Assembly: GCA_001512495.1 (NCBI GenBank)
Contig: LFRU01000065.1
Coordinates: 1-49,594 of the forward strand
From: Syntrophothermus sp. DTU052
Lineage (GTDB): Bacteria; Bacillota; Syntrophomonadia; Syntrophomonadales; DTU052
DNA: 49,594 bases
Direction: 5' to 3'
Of this stretch, positions 32,847-40,551 are shown piece after piece. The notes under the pieces were generated by a model, which worked only from the letters and a program-made list of their open reading frames with translations, had not been told where the DNA came from and did not search any database. The number at the start of each line of letters is the position of its first letter. The first letter of the stretch is position 1. The position numbers and the translations under genes were made by a program.

Positions 32847-33977
32847 TTATTCATCCATCATGGCGCGAATCTCGGCGGCCATGAAACGGCGGGTCAGGTC
32901 CAGGCCGCCAATGCCCATTACCCGGTTTTTAACCGTGATATCGCTGCGTCGGCCGAAGAGGGCGCTTTTCAGTTCCGAAGCCAGGATGCCTCCGTTATGG
33001 CCGAAGTTGTAGTTGCGATCCAGTACCATCACCTGTGCATTTCGCGGCAGGGCTTCCATTATATCCTCGGCCGGGAAGGGCAGGATGAGGCGCGGTCTGA
33101 GGAGGCCGGCTTTGATGCCCTGCTCGCGCAGGATATCGATGGAAAGTCTTAATTCGGCGGCCATGCTGTTAACAGCCAAAGCTACTACTTCGGCATCCTC
33201 CAGCCGATAGGTGTCGATAGTGTCGCCGTCCCACATGCCGGTGATATCCTTGTACTCCTGCGCCGCCTGTTTTACCAGGGGGATGGAGGCCAAGATATCG
33301 CGGGAAAGCATCTGGCGGAAGACTGCGTATTCGGGAGCATTGGTCACATTGCTGAAGGAAGAGGGATGAGCCGGGTCAAGCCGCCATTCCGGTTGGTACG
33401 GGGGCAGGAAACGGTCGATATCCTCCTGGGGGGGTACGGTCAGGGGCATCAGGCAATGGGAGATGGCAAAGCCGTCAAAGTTGACCATCACCGGGATATT
33501 AACCTGTTCAGCCACGCGGAAGGCCTGCAATATGGTGTTAAACACCTCCTGATTGGATGAGCAGTGATACTGGATCCAACCGGTATCGCGCTGAGCAAAT
33601 GAGTCCTGATGATCGGCCCACAGGGTCCAGGGAGCAAAAATGCCGCGGTTCACATTGCACATTACCACCGGCAAACGTCCGCCGGAGGCCATATGTAAAA
33701 CTTCATGCATATACAAGAGGCCGTTGGCCGAGGTGGCAGTGAAAACGCGGGCGCCGGCCGCAGACGCAGCCACAGCGGCGACCAGGGCGCTGTGTTCGCC
33801 TTCAACCGGAATGAAGCGGGCGTCGAGCTCGTCATTCTCAACCATGGCGGCCAGGGCTTCCATAATGCTGGTCTGGGGGGTGATGGGGTATCCGGGCACG
33901 ACATCCACCCGGGCGCTTTTGACGGCCAGCGCGGCGGCATGGGCACCAGTAACCATAATAACTTGCGCTGCTTGCAT
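32847..33977 (-). CDS. porA: Pyruvate:ferredoxin oxidoreductase, alpha subunit
   Basis: A 376-residue subunit that begins with the conserved alpha-domain segment VVPGYPITPQTSIMEALA and includes VEGEHSALVAAVAASAAGARVFTATSANGL. C-terminal domain II carries VLDRNYNFGHNG. It forms the substrate and TPP-binding half with porB. AAGGAGGAG precedes the ATG; 4 bases separate it from porD. Order porG-porD-porA-porB is the four-subunit archaeal/clostridial type. Confidence 0.95.
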   Translation of the reverse strand: MQAAQVIMVTGAHAAALAVKSARVDVVPGYPITPQTSIMEALAAMVENDELDARFIPVEGEHSALVAAVAASAAGARVFTATSANGLLYMHEVLHMASGGRLPVVMCNVNRGIFAPWTLWADHQDSFAQRDTGWIQYHCSSNQEVFNTILQAFRVAEQVNIPVMVNFDGFAISHCLMPLTVPPQEDIDRFLPPYQPEWRLDPAHPSSFSNVTNAPEYAVFRQMLSRDILASIPLVKQAAQEYKDITGMWDGDTIDTYRLEDAEVVALAVNSMAAELRLSIDILREQGIKAGLLRPRLILPFPAEDIMEALPRNAQVMVLDRNYNFGHNGGILASELKSALFGRRSDITVKNRVMGIGGLDLTRRFMAAEIRAMMDE

Positions 33978-33981
33978 TAGG

Positions 33982-34239
33982 CTACTCCTCCTTTACCATG
34001 CTGATGGCGCCGGTAGGGCATTCCGTGGCGCATACCCCACAGCCCTTGCAGTAGCTATAATCAATTGTAATCTCTTTGCGATCAATAACCGCTTCCGGAC
34101 AATACACCCAGCAGAACTGGCATCGGTTACATATCTTATAATCAACGACGGGACGGTGTGTTCTCCAGGAACCGGTATCACCGCCGGCTCCCTTCATCGG
34201 CCAGGAAATGGGCCGGTAGGCTTTGGTAACTGATTGCAT
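33982..34239 (-). CDS. porD: Pyruvate:ferredoxin oxidoreductase, delta (2[4Fe-4S] ferredoxin) subunit
   Basis: An 85-residue ferredoxin-like subunit with two full CxxCxxCxxxCP clusters: CNRCQFCWVYCP and CKGCGVCATECP. It carries electrons from the TPP site toward soluble ferredoxin. The N-terminal ~30 residues precede the clusters as usual. AAGGAAGG lies upstream of the ATG. Confidence 0.95.
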   Translation of the reverse strand: MQSVTKAYRPISWPMKGAGGDTGSWRTHRPVVDYKICNRCQFCWVYCPEAVIDRKEITIDYSYCKGCGVCATECPTGAISMVKEE

Positions 34240-34274
34240 ATGTTTTCCTTCCTTTCGCCAATCGAAACTAATAG

Positions 34275-34817
34275 CTACATGCTGATCCGGGTTACGGTGT
34301 AATAAGCCTTGCCTGCGGCGCCCAGATTGCGTTTGACGTTATTGTTCGGCCATTTATTCAATATGGTTTGCTCCACAATTCTTGGCGGGATGTTGAGCAC
34401 CCGGCACACCGCACCAAACAGTGGAATATTGATAAGGGGCCCGTCGCCGGAAATCAACCCGGCTTCGCGGGCGATGGTGTCGGCGTCCACCTGCCAGGTA
34501 GGGTGATTCTCCACGGCTATCGGGTGGGGAGCATTGACGATCACGGTACCGGACTCAGAGATGCCTTCACTGACTGCCGCCTCGACCAGTTTTTCGCTCA
34601 TCACCACCACATAGTCCGGCAGGTCGCATTGGCTGTGCGCGAAGATAGTGGTGGGGGACATACGCACCGCAGCCCGCACCGGCGCTCCGCGCCGTTCCAC
34701 GCCGAAGAAAGGCAGGGCCTGGCCGTGCTCACCGTTTTCCAAGGCCGCCTGTGCTAGCAGGTGAGACAGGGTAACGGAGCCCTGTCCGCCAAATCCGTTG
34801 ATTCGTATCTCCAACAT
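34275..34817 (-). CDS. porG: Pyruvate:ferredoxin oxidoreductase, gamma subunit
   Basis: A 180-residue subunit, starting MLEIRINGFGGQGSVTLSHLLAQAA, with ALPFFGVERRGAPVRAAVRM, both hallmarks of the gamma subunit, which contributes to CoA binding. First gene of the operon. GGAGG lies 9 bases upstream of the ATG. Possible operators lie 34 and about 235 bases upstream. Confidence 0.95.
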   Translation of the reverse strand: MLEIRINGFGGQGSVTLSHLLAQAALENGEHGQALPFFGVERRGAPVRAAVRMSPTTIFAHSQCDLPDYVVVMSEKLVEAAVSEGISESGTVIVNAPHPIAVENHPTWQVDADTIAREAGLISGDGPLINIPLFGAVCRVLNIPPRIVEQTILNKWPNNNVKRNLGAAGKAYYTVTRISM

Positions 34818-35051
34818 CTGCTTGTTCCTCCATTTCAGTCAAGGTACATGTTGTCGACAATCCCAGCGAAAGCAGACTTCTCTGCTTCTCTCATCAATAA
34901 TATCCGCGAGACTGTACCAGACCCGCACACTATAATTGATAAATGCGCCTTTACCCGCGGCTTCTGCCTCATATAATGCCCCGGGGTAAAGGGACTGCAT
35001 CATCCCCAGAATCTGACATCGAGCTGCCTCTAATATAAGCAGGCAATCAGG

Positions 35052-35062
35052 TGGTCAGACCA
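35052..35062. promoter_or_regulatory. FadR/PdhR-type operator (TGGT-N3-ACCA)
   Basis: TGGTCAGACCA, a perfect match to the core operator of FadR-family GntR regulators. A reverse-strand TATATT (35032-35037) lies 14 bases away, so the operator would overlap the -35 region of a por promoter. The likely binder is the GntR protein at 31140-31844. Confidence 0.5.
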
Positions 35063-35197
35063 ATCATCTGATTATGATTTTATGATATTCACCCTGTTAA
35101 TAAAAGTACAAAAACAAGAAACTTGTCCCATATATTTGGGGGAATGCAGAGAAAAATTACATTGTTTGTCGTCTGCAGGACCCAACAGATACCGCCG

Positions 35198-35226
35198 GTT
35201 TAAGGTGGAGCCTTATGGGAATAATC
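35198..35226 (+). promoter_or_regulatory. sigma-F-like promoter of spoIIR (weak)
   Basis: GTTTA (35198-35202), 14-base spacer, GGGAATAATC (35217-35226), against the sigma-F pattern GYWTA-N15-GGNRANANTW. Spacer is one base short and the last base differs. The gene is forespore-controlled in Bacillus. Confidence 0.35.
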
Positions 35227-35313
35227 AACTAACACGCGATGGAAACAACATCAAAAATCGCCATCGGTAAAACCTAAAATACCGCCGGGCGATTGCCTCA
35301 AAGGAGGGTTATA

Positions 35314-35880
35314 TTGTTCAGGTTTCATTCCCTGATTGCGGCTGCTGTTCTGGTAGCCCTGTTGTTAGGATTTCACCAGTATCAGATTCATCAAAACCCC
35401 TGTTATGGAGTCCTGCGCCTGCATGTGGTTGCCAATAGTAACCACCTGGATGATCAAACGGTTAAGTTAAAGGTTCGCGACTCGATTTTAAGACTGATGG
35501 CGAAACGGTTGGAAAAGGCTGAAAATGGAGTTGCTGCCTACCAAATTGCCGCCGACAGCATAACGGATATTGAGCAAACAGCGCGGGAAACCCTGACCGC
35601 TCACGGTTACGATTATCCGGTAACGGCTTCGGTCGGGAGCTTCGATTTTCCTGCGCGGTTTTACGGGACACAGGTTTTCCCTCCCGGTGAGTATGCTGCA
35701 GTTCGGGTAATATTGGGGGAAGGCAGGGGACAAAACTGGTGGTGCGTACTTTTCCCACCTTTGTGCTTAAAAAACCTGGATCAGGACGGTGACCAAGCAG
35801 GGGGTGTGGAGTTGAAGCTTAAGGTGGTGGAAATCATTAAAGAAAGGAGCCGGCTGAACCGGAGCGCCGGGCGCCAGTGA
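35314..35880 (+). CDS. spoIIR: Stage II sporulation protein R
   Basis: A 188-residue secreted signalling protein with an N-terminal membrane/signal segment (FHSLIAAAVLVALLLG). Family blocks: RLHVVANSNHLDDQTVKLKVRDSI near residue 35 and AAVRVILGEGRGQNWWCVLF near 135. In Bacillus SpoIIR is made in the forespore under sigma-F and triggers processing of pro-sigma-E in the mother cell via SpoIIGA. TTG start chosen: AGGAGG lies 6 bases before it. A terminator follows. Confidence 0.92.
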   Translation: MFRFHSLIAAAVLVALLLGFHQYQIHQNPCYGVLRLHVVANSNHLDDQTVKLKVRDSILRLMAKRLEKAENGVAAYQIAADSITDIEQTARETLTAHGYDYPVTASVGSFDFPARFYGTQVFPPGEYAAVRVILGEGRGQNWWCVLFPPLCLKNLDQDGDQAGGVELKLKVVEIIKERSRLNRSAGRQ

Positions 35881-35887
35881 GCCGGTC

Positions 35888-35923
35888 ACGGGAGACAATG
35901 GGTTGGTCTCCCGTTTTGTTTTT
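35888..35923 (+). terminator. spoIIR terminator
   Basis: ACGGGAGAC (35888-35896) / GTCTCCCGT (35906-35914) followed by TTTGTTTTT. Confidence 0.88.
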
Positions 35924-35950
35924 GGCATTTTTTTCAGCGTGGAATATAAT
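35922..35950 (+). promoter_or_regulatory. sigma-A promoter of ispE
   Basis: TTGGCA (35922-35927), 17-base spacer, TATAAT (35945-35950). It sits directly behind the spoIIR terminator, 34 bases before ispE. Confidence 0.8.
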
Positions 35951-35983
35951 CAAGGTATCCGTTGGCATAAGGGATGTGCAGGG

Positions 35984-36850
35984 ATGAAACAGATTACCGT
36001 TTCCGCCCCGGCCAAGATTAATCTTACCCTGGATGTACTGGGGAAACGGGCGGATGGATACCACAATATAGAGTCGGTGATGCATCAGATCAACCTCTGT
36101 GATCAGGTTTGCGTAACTCAAATACCGGAAGGGATCGAAGTCTACAGCAACAGGGGTGAACTGCCGGGGGGAAAAACCAACCTGGCATACCGGGCGGCCG
36201 AGGCCATGGTATCCAAGTTGGGAATCAAAACAGGATTTCGCATCTTTCTAGAGAAAAATATACCACTGGGTGCTGGTTTGGCCGGCGGCAGCACCAACGC
36301 CGCCGCGGTGATCAAGGCCATCGATCAGCTCCTGGGGTTAAATATGCATCTGAGGGATATGCTGGAGATCGGGCAGCGGACAGGTTCGGACGTGCCCTTC
36401 TGCCTACTCGGTGATACTGCTATCGCCCGGGGACGGGGAGAATTGTTGACCAGGGTGAACCGAAGGATTAAGCTGCATCTGCTTCTCGTTAACCCTGGTT
36501 TTCAGGTCTCCACCGCCAGGATTTATAACCTGCTCGATCAGGAGACCATAACCGACCGTCCAGATTCCGTGAGGATGGCAGCAGCCTTAGCGAACGGCGA
36601 CTTTGCCGGGGTCGTTTCCTCATTGAATAATGTCATGGAGAAGGTAACTCTTAAACTGCACCCTGAGGTGGCGGGAATCAAGGATAACCTGGTTCAGGCA
36701 GGTGCTGCGGGAGCTTTGATGTCGGGGAGTGGCCCTACGGTATTCGGGTTGTTTTCTGATGCCGAAGCAGCTCACCGGGCGTTTCAGGTTATTAAAGGGT
36801 TTTATCCTTATACCTTCTGCTGTTCGTCATACAGGGCAAACGGGGGATAG
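35984..36850 (+). CDS. ispE: 4-diphosphocytidyl-2-C-methyl-D-erythritol kinase
   Basis: A 288-residue GHMP kinase of the non-mevalonate isoprenoid pathway. SAPAKINLTLDVLGKRADGYH at the N-terminus is the substrate Lys/Asp region; PLGAGLAGGSTNAAA near residue 95 is the ATP-binding glycine loop; LMSGSGPTVFG is the third GHMP motif. I start at MKQIT (ATG 35984), with AAGGG upstream. The frame extends to 35903 without a ribosome site. The gene places ispE next to a GntR regulator, as in many Clostridia. Confidence 0.96.
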   Translation: MKQITVSAPAKINLTLDVLGKRADGYHNIESVMHQINLCDQVCVTQIPEGIEVYSNRGELPGGKTNLAYRAAEAMVSKLGIKTGFRIFLEKNIPLGAGLAGGSTNAAAVIKAIDQLLGLNMHLRDMLEIGQRTGSDVPFCLLGDTAIARGRGELLTRVNRRIKLHLLLVNPGFQVSTARIYNLLDQETITDRPDSVRMAAALANGDFAGVVSSLNNVMEKVTLKLHPEVAGIKDNLVQAGAAGALMSGSGPTVFGLFSDAEAAHRAFQVIKGFYPYTFCCSSYRANGG

Positions 36851-36851
36851 A

Positions 36852-37526
36852 ATGGAGAAAAGACTGATACCAATCGATCTTGAGAACTACCGGCCTCTGC
36901 GGGAACTGGTGTTTGAAGCCTTAAGAGATGCTATTATCAAGGGAATATTAAAGCCGGGGGAACGCCTGATGGAGGTGCAGGTGGCTGAGGAATTGGGGGT
37001 CTCCCGCACTCCGGTACGGGAAGCCATCAGGAAACTGGAACTGGAGGACCTGGTGGTGATGATCCCTCATAAAGGGGCTTACGTCTCCAGCATTTCCTTG
37101 AAGGATATCGCTGATGTTTTTGAAATACGATCCGCATTGGAGGCTTTGGCAGCGGGTTTGGCTGCTGAACGTATAACTGCTGAAGAACTGGAGGAATTGG
37201 AAAGGATACTGGTCAAAAAGGCTGAGATCATCGAGGCCCATGATCTGGACCGGTTGGTTGAGATTGATACCCGGTTCCACGCATGTCTGTACCAGGCAAG
37301 TCGCAATACCAAACTGGTTCAGATTATAAACAACCTGAGTGAACAGATCCACCGTTTTCGAAGCACCTCTTTAGCCTCACCGGGCAGAATGAGGGAAGCT
37401 CTGGAGGAGCACCGGAAGATAGTGGAAGCCATTTCTGAACGCAACATCAGTCTGGCCCAGGCTTTGGCCCAGGAACACATAGAAAATGCGCAGAACAGCA
37501 TTCTGGAAGCGATTGGAGAAAACTGA
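36852..37526 (+). CDS. GntR-family regulator (FCD domain)
   Basis: A 224-residue protein with an N-terminal winged helix (LRDAIIKGILKPGERLMEVQVAEELGVSRTPVREAIRKLE) and a C-terminal FCD helical domain (VEIDTRFHACLYQASRN ... EHRKIVEAI with metal-type His). GGGGG lies just before the ATG, one base after the ispE stop, so it is translated with ispE. Ligand and targets are unknown; it is a different protein from the por-linked regulator. Confidence 0.88.
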   Translation: MEKRLIPIDLENYRPLRELVFEALRDAIIKGILKPGERLMEVQVAEELGVSRTPVREAIRKLELEDLVVMIPHKGAYVSSISLKDIADVFEIRSALEALAAGLAAERITAEELEELERILVKKAEIIEAHDLDRLVEIDTRFHACLYQASRNTKLVQIINNLSEQIHRFRSTSLASPGRMREALEEHRKIVEAISERNISLAQALAQEHIENAQNSILEAIGEN

Positions 37527-37557
37527 GCGGCAGTAATTGGCTCGCAGGAGGAAAGCA

Positions 37558-38319
37558 ATGACAAGTTATGATGCGGTTATTCTGGCCGGGGGTGTCAATT
37601 CCGGTGAACTGCGCAAGTATGCGCCTTATGAGAACGAAGCCCTTATTATTTTAGGCAAGTACCCCATGATCCATTATGTCTATCAGGCAGTAAAGAATAC
37701 ACCAGGGCTAGGGAATATCATCATCAGCGGTCCGTGTGATTCCCTGCGGCCGATATTCAGCAAGGACGACAACCTTATGTTCACCGATTCAGGAGAGGAT
37801 GCTATAGAAAGCTTTGCCAATGCCCTGGGACTTGCCAACTCCGAGAGAATTCTAATTATGCCTGCGGATATACCATTTATTACCCCGGAGGCGATTGAAG
37901 ATTTTTTGCACCAGTGTGAGAAGTACGATGCAGATGTCCATTATGCCATAGTTTCCAGGGAGGTGAGTGAGAAACGTTTTCCCCGGGTGAAGAGGACCTA
38001 TGTCAGATTAAAAGAGGGGGTATTTACCGGGGGGAACCTCTTCCTCATCCGTACCGCTGTGGCATCGCAGGGAATAGCGTTAGGCAAGAAGCTGGTGGCT
38101 CACCGAAAGAATCCTCTGGCTCAGGCTCGTCTGTTCGGTATGGATCTGGTTTTGAAATATGTCACCGGCAGGTTGTCTATCAGGGAAGTAGAGGAGCGTT
38201 TTCACGAAATCCTGAACCTGACCGGGAAAGCGATTATCTCCAACTATGCCGAGGTGGGGGTGGATGTCGACAAACCTAGCGATCTCAAACTGGCCGAGGA
38301 GATCCTGGGGAAGGTATGA
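37558..38319 (+). CDS. MobA-like nucleotidyltransferase family protein
   Basis: A 253-residue GT-A/NTP-transferase fold: the N-terminal VILAGGVNSGELRKYAPYENEALI resembles the nucleotide loop LAGGxxxR of this superfamily, and MPADIPFI near residue 100 supplies the metal Asp. Related proteins activate sugars or molybdopterin with NTP; the substrate is not known. AGGAGG lies 6 bases before the ATG chosen (a GTG 21 bases upstream is also open). It follows the GntR gene closely. Confidence 0.75.
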   Translation: MTSYDAVILAGGVNSGELRKYAPYENEALIILGKYPMIHYVYQAVKNTPGLGNIIISGPCDSLRPIFSKDDNLMFTDSGEDAIESFANALGLANSERILIMPADIPFITPEAIEDFLHQCEKYDADVHYAIVSREVSEKRFPRVKRTYVRLKEGVFTGGNLFLIRTAVASQGIALGKKLVAHRKNPLAQARLFGMDLVLKYVTGRLSIREVEERFHEILNLTGKAIISNYAEVGVDVDKPSDLKLAEEILGKV

Positions 38320-38488
38320 ATTAAAGTCGGCGTCTGTGATTCCAAGCCCTTCTGGACTTCTCTTTCAAGAAACAGGCCCTTTCTGATAGTTTGCTGGTGG
38401 TTAAACGGCAAAACCTGACAGGAAAAATATACAACACCGGGTTTCAATTCGGTAGCATCAACCGGAAAGGATTAATGGGGGTGGAAAC

Positions 38489-39661
38489 ATGCCGCTGACG
38501 GGAATCAGGGTCCTGGACCTCTCGCGCCTACTGCCCGGGCCGTTTGCCTCGCAGATTCTGGCAGATTATGGGGCCGAGGTGATTAAAGTAGAGGATACGG
38601 GTGCGGGTGACTACCTGCGGGATTCACTGCCGCTGCTTGATAACCTGGGGACTTTTTTTTGGAGCATAAACCGAGGGAAGAAGAGCATCAAGCTGGATCT
38701 GAAATCAGCCGCCGGCCGGGAGATATTTTTACGACTTGCAGCCGGGGCGGATGTGGTTCTGGAAGGTTTCAGACCCGGGATAATGGACAGGCTGGGAGTG
38801 GGATATTCAGTTTTAGCCGAGATTAATCCTGGTATTATATACTGTTCCCTGACCGGTTACGGCATAGATGGACCTTACCGGGACCGGGCCGGTCATGACA
38901 TCAATTATCTTAACTATACCGGGATTTCCAGCTTGACGCGGACACCTGAAGGAAAACCCGTTATTCTTGGATTCCAGTTGGCCGATGTGGGCGGCGGGTC
39001 ACTGTGGGCGGTTATCGCCATACTTTTGGCCTTGCAGGCCCGTAACCGCACGGGCAGGGGACAGTATTGTGATGTATCCATGATGGACGGAGCCTTTGCC
39101 TGGACACCGTTCGAACTGGCCCATTGGCAAACCCGGGATCAACGTCCGGATTCGGGGCAGCAGGCAGTTTTGAAGGGCGGCTATGCCTGTTATCAGATTT
39201 ACGAGACCCGGGACGGCAGGTACGTCAGCCTGGGTGCACTGGAAGGCAAATTCTGGGCCGGGTTCTGCCGGAAGATCGGTCGTCCCGATTATATACAGCA
39301 TCATATGGATTCTGCAGCCCAGTCCCGGATCATCGACGAACTCAACCAGATGTTCAAGACCAGGACCCGGGATGAGTGGGTCGAATTTTTTGCCGATGTT
39401 GATGTCTGTTTTTCCCCTCTACTGGAATACGAAGAGGCGGTCTATAATGAACAGTTGCGGCATCGACAGATGCTGGTGGAGGTTGGTGACGGTGAGAAAC
39501 AAGCCACTGCCATGGGAGTACCGGTAAAGCTTTCAGCCACTCCCGGCAGGACCCGGAGCACAGCCCCGGCCCCCGGGCAGCATACGGTTGACCTGCTGCG
39601 TGAATTGGGGTATTCCGAAAGCGAGATCGAAGACCTCAAAGCCGGGAAAGTCGTGGTTTAA
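38489..39661 (+). CDS. CaiB/BaiF (class III) CoA-transferase or acyl-CoA racemase
   Basis: A 390-residue protein of family III CoA-transferases. N-terminal LDLSRLLPGPFASQILADYGAEVIKVE, the middle GRGQYCDVSMMDGAFAW carrying the expected catalytic Asp, and C-terminal FSPLLEYEEA. The length fits alpha-methylacyl-CoA racemase as well as a formyl- or carnitine-type transferase, so the reaction is open. GGGGGTGG precedes the ATG. The macrodomain gene follows after 23 bases. Confidence 0.85.
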   Translation: MPLTGIRVLDLSRLLPGPFASQILADYGAEVIKVEDTGAGDYLRDSLPLLDNLGTFFWSINRGKKSIKLDLKSAAGREIFLRLAAGADVVLEGFRPGIMDRLGVGYSVLAEINPGIIYCSLTGYGIDGPYRDRAGHDINYLNYTGISSLTRTPEGKPVILGFQLADVGGGSLWAVIAILLALQARNRTGRGQYCDVSMMDGAFAWTPFELAHWQTRDQRPDSGQQAVLKGGYACYQIYETRDGRYVSLGALEGKFWAGFCRKIGRPDYIQHHMDSAAQSRIIDELNQMFKTRTRDEWVEFFADVDVCFSPLLEYEEAVYNEQLRHRQMLVEVGDGEKQATAMGVPVKLSATPGRTRSTAPAPGQHTVDLLRELGYSESEIEDLKAGKVVV

Positions 39662-39684
39662 TGTGGAAAGAGGAGGTGAGCGAC

Positions 39685-40251
39685 GTGGCAGAACTGAAAT
39701 ACCGGCACACTGCTCCTTCGGGGCAGATGATAAGTCTTTTTCAGGGCGATCTGACGGAAGAGGACGTCGACGCCATCGTCAATGCGGCTAATGAGAGGCT
39801 GCTCCATGGAGGTGGGCTGGCCGGGGCTATCGTCGCCCGGGGAGGTCAGGTGATACAGGAAGAGAGCAAACGCGTAGCCCCGGTCCCTACCGGGCAGGCG
39901 GCCATAACCGGGGCCGGCAAACTGAAAGCCCGATGGGTGATACATGCTGTGGGCCCTGTTTACCGGGCAGATGATCCCCGCATGGATGAACTGCTCAGGT
40001 CGGCGGTCTGGAACAGCCTGATGCTGGCGCACCAGCGAGGTCTTAAGAGCATTGCTTTCCCAGCCATCAGCAGCGGCATCTTCGGGTTCCCCAAAAAACC
40101 ATGCGCCGCCAACCTGATATCTACCGTGTTGGATTTTACCGCTCAATATCCGGACAGTACCCTGCGCGACATCCGCTTTACCATTATTGACAGTCCGACA
40201 GTTAATGTCTTTCTGCAGGAGTTTAAAGAAAAGTTTAATCAGTCGGGCTGA
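39685..40251 (+). CDS. Macrodomain protein (ADP-ribose binding/O-acetyl-ADP-ribose deacetylase type)
   Basis: A 188-residue macrodomain. Signature segments: FQGDLTEEDVDAIVNAANERLLHGGGLAGAI, VIHAVGPVYRADD, and FPAISSGIFGFPKK. Such proteins bind ADP-ribose and remove ADP-ribosyl or acetyl-ADP-ribose groups. AGGAGGTG lies 6 bases before GTG 39685; the ATG at 39661 overlaps the previous stop and is less likely. Its place beside a CoA-transferase is unusual. Confidence 0.92.
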   Translation: MAELKYRHTAPSGQMISLFQGDLTEEDVDAIVNAANERLLHGGGLAGAIVARGGQVIQEESKRVAPVPTGQAAITGAGKLKARWVIHAVGPVYRADDPRMDELLRSAVWNSLMLAHQRGLKSIAFPAISSGIFGFPKKPCAANLISTVLDFTAQYPDSTLRDIRFTIIDSPTVNVFLQEFKEKFNQSG

Positions 40252-40551
40252 GTGCGGTGTTATCAACCCCAGCGTCTCTCTGGTTCATTATCGGCATTAC
40301 CGGGCAAACGCCAGGTAATCCCAGAGCCAGGTAACGGGCTGCAGGAACCACCGGAACCGGCCTACCGGTAACCGTGTTATACCGGTGAATACATAATTGA
40401 TCAATGCTCCGGTATACTGCCGGTATATTTCGCCGGGTTTTATAGCATTTGGACACAGCCCGGGTTATTGTATAAAATGAAATGGGATTTGTATGATTTT
40501 GCTCTGCGGAACACGTGCTCAAGATGATTCTGAATCTAAGGAAGTGAAGTT
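40252..40551. other. repeat-rich intergenic region upstream of glmU
   Basis: No gene seen. It contains two direct copies of GCCAGGTAA and a cluster of short CCGG-centred repeats: TACCGGTA, TATACCGG, and two CCGGTATA copies. TATACCGG and CCGGTATA can pair around a ~23-base loop. The glmU promoter lies at the 3' end. spoVG, which precedes glmU in Bacillus, is absent. Confidence 0.5.
40449..40476 (+). promoter_or_regulatory. sigma-A promoter of glmU-prs
   Basis: TTGGAC (40449-40454), 16-base spacer, TATAAA (40471-40476), about 75 bases before the glmU start. Confidence 0.65.

Larger units (their letters stand above)
34818..35313. other. por/spoIIR divergent intergenic region
   Basis: Nearly 500 bases without a convincing gene. 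It contains the palindrome TTGTCGACAA (34851-34860), the inverted repeat AAGCAGA-CTTC-TCTGCTT (34870-34887), a reverse-strand TATATT box (35032-35037), the perfect TGGT-N3-ACCA site (35052-35062), and a sigma-F-like site for spoIIR (35198-35226). Short frames here lack ribosome sites. Confidence 0.55.

Noticed and set aside
33640-34233. 197-codon forward frame across porA/porD
   Set aside because: Antisense shadow of two well-identified Por subunits.
34839-34975. Clear sigma-A promoter for the por operon near porG
   Set aside because: Several -10-like boxes exist on the reverse strand, but none has a recognisable -35 at 16-18 bases.
35082-35270. 62-codon frame upstream of spoIIR
   Set aside because: No ribosome site, and it covers the promoter region of spoIIR.
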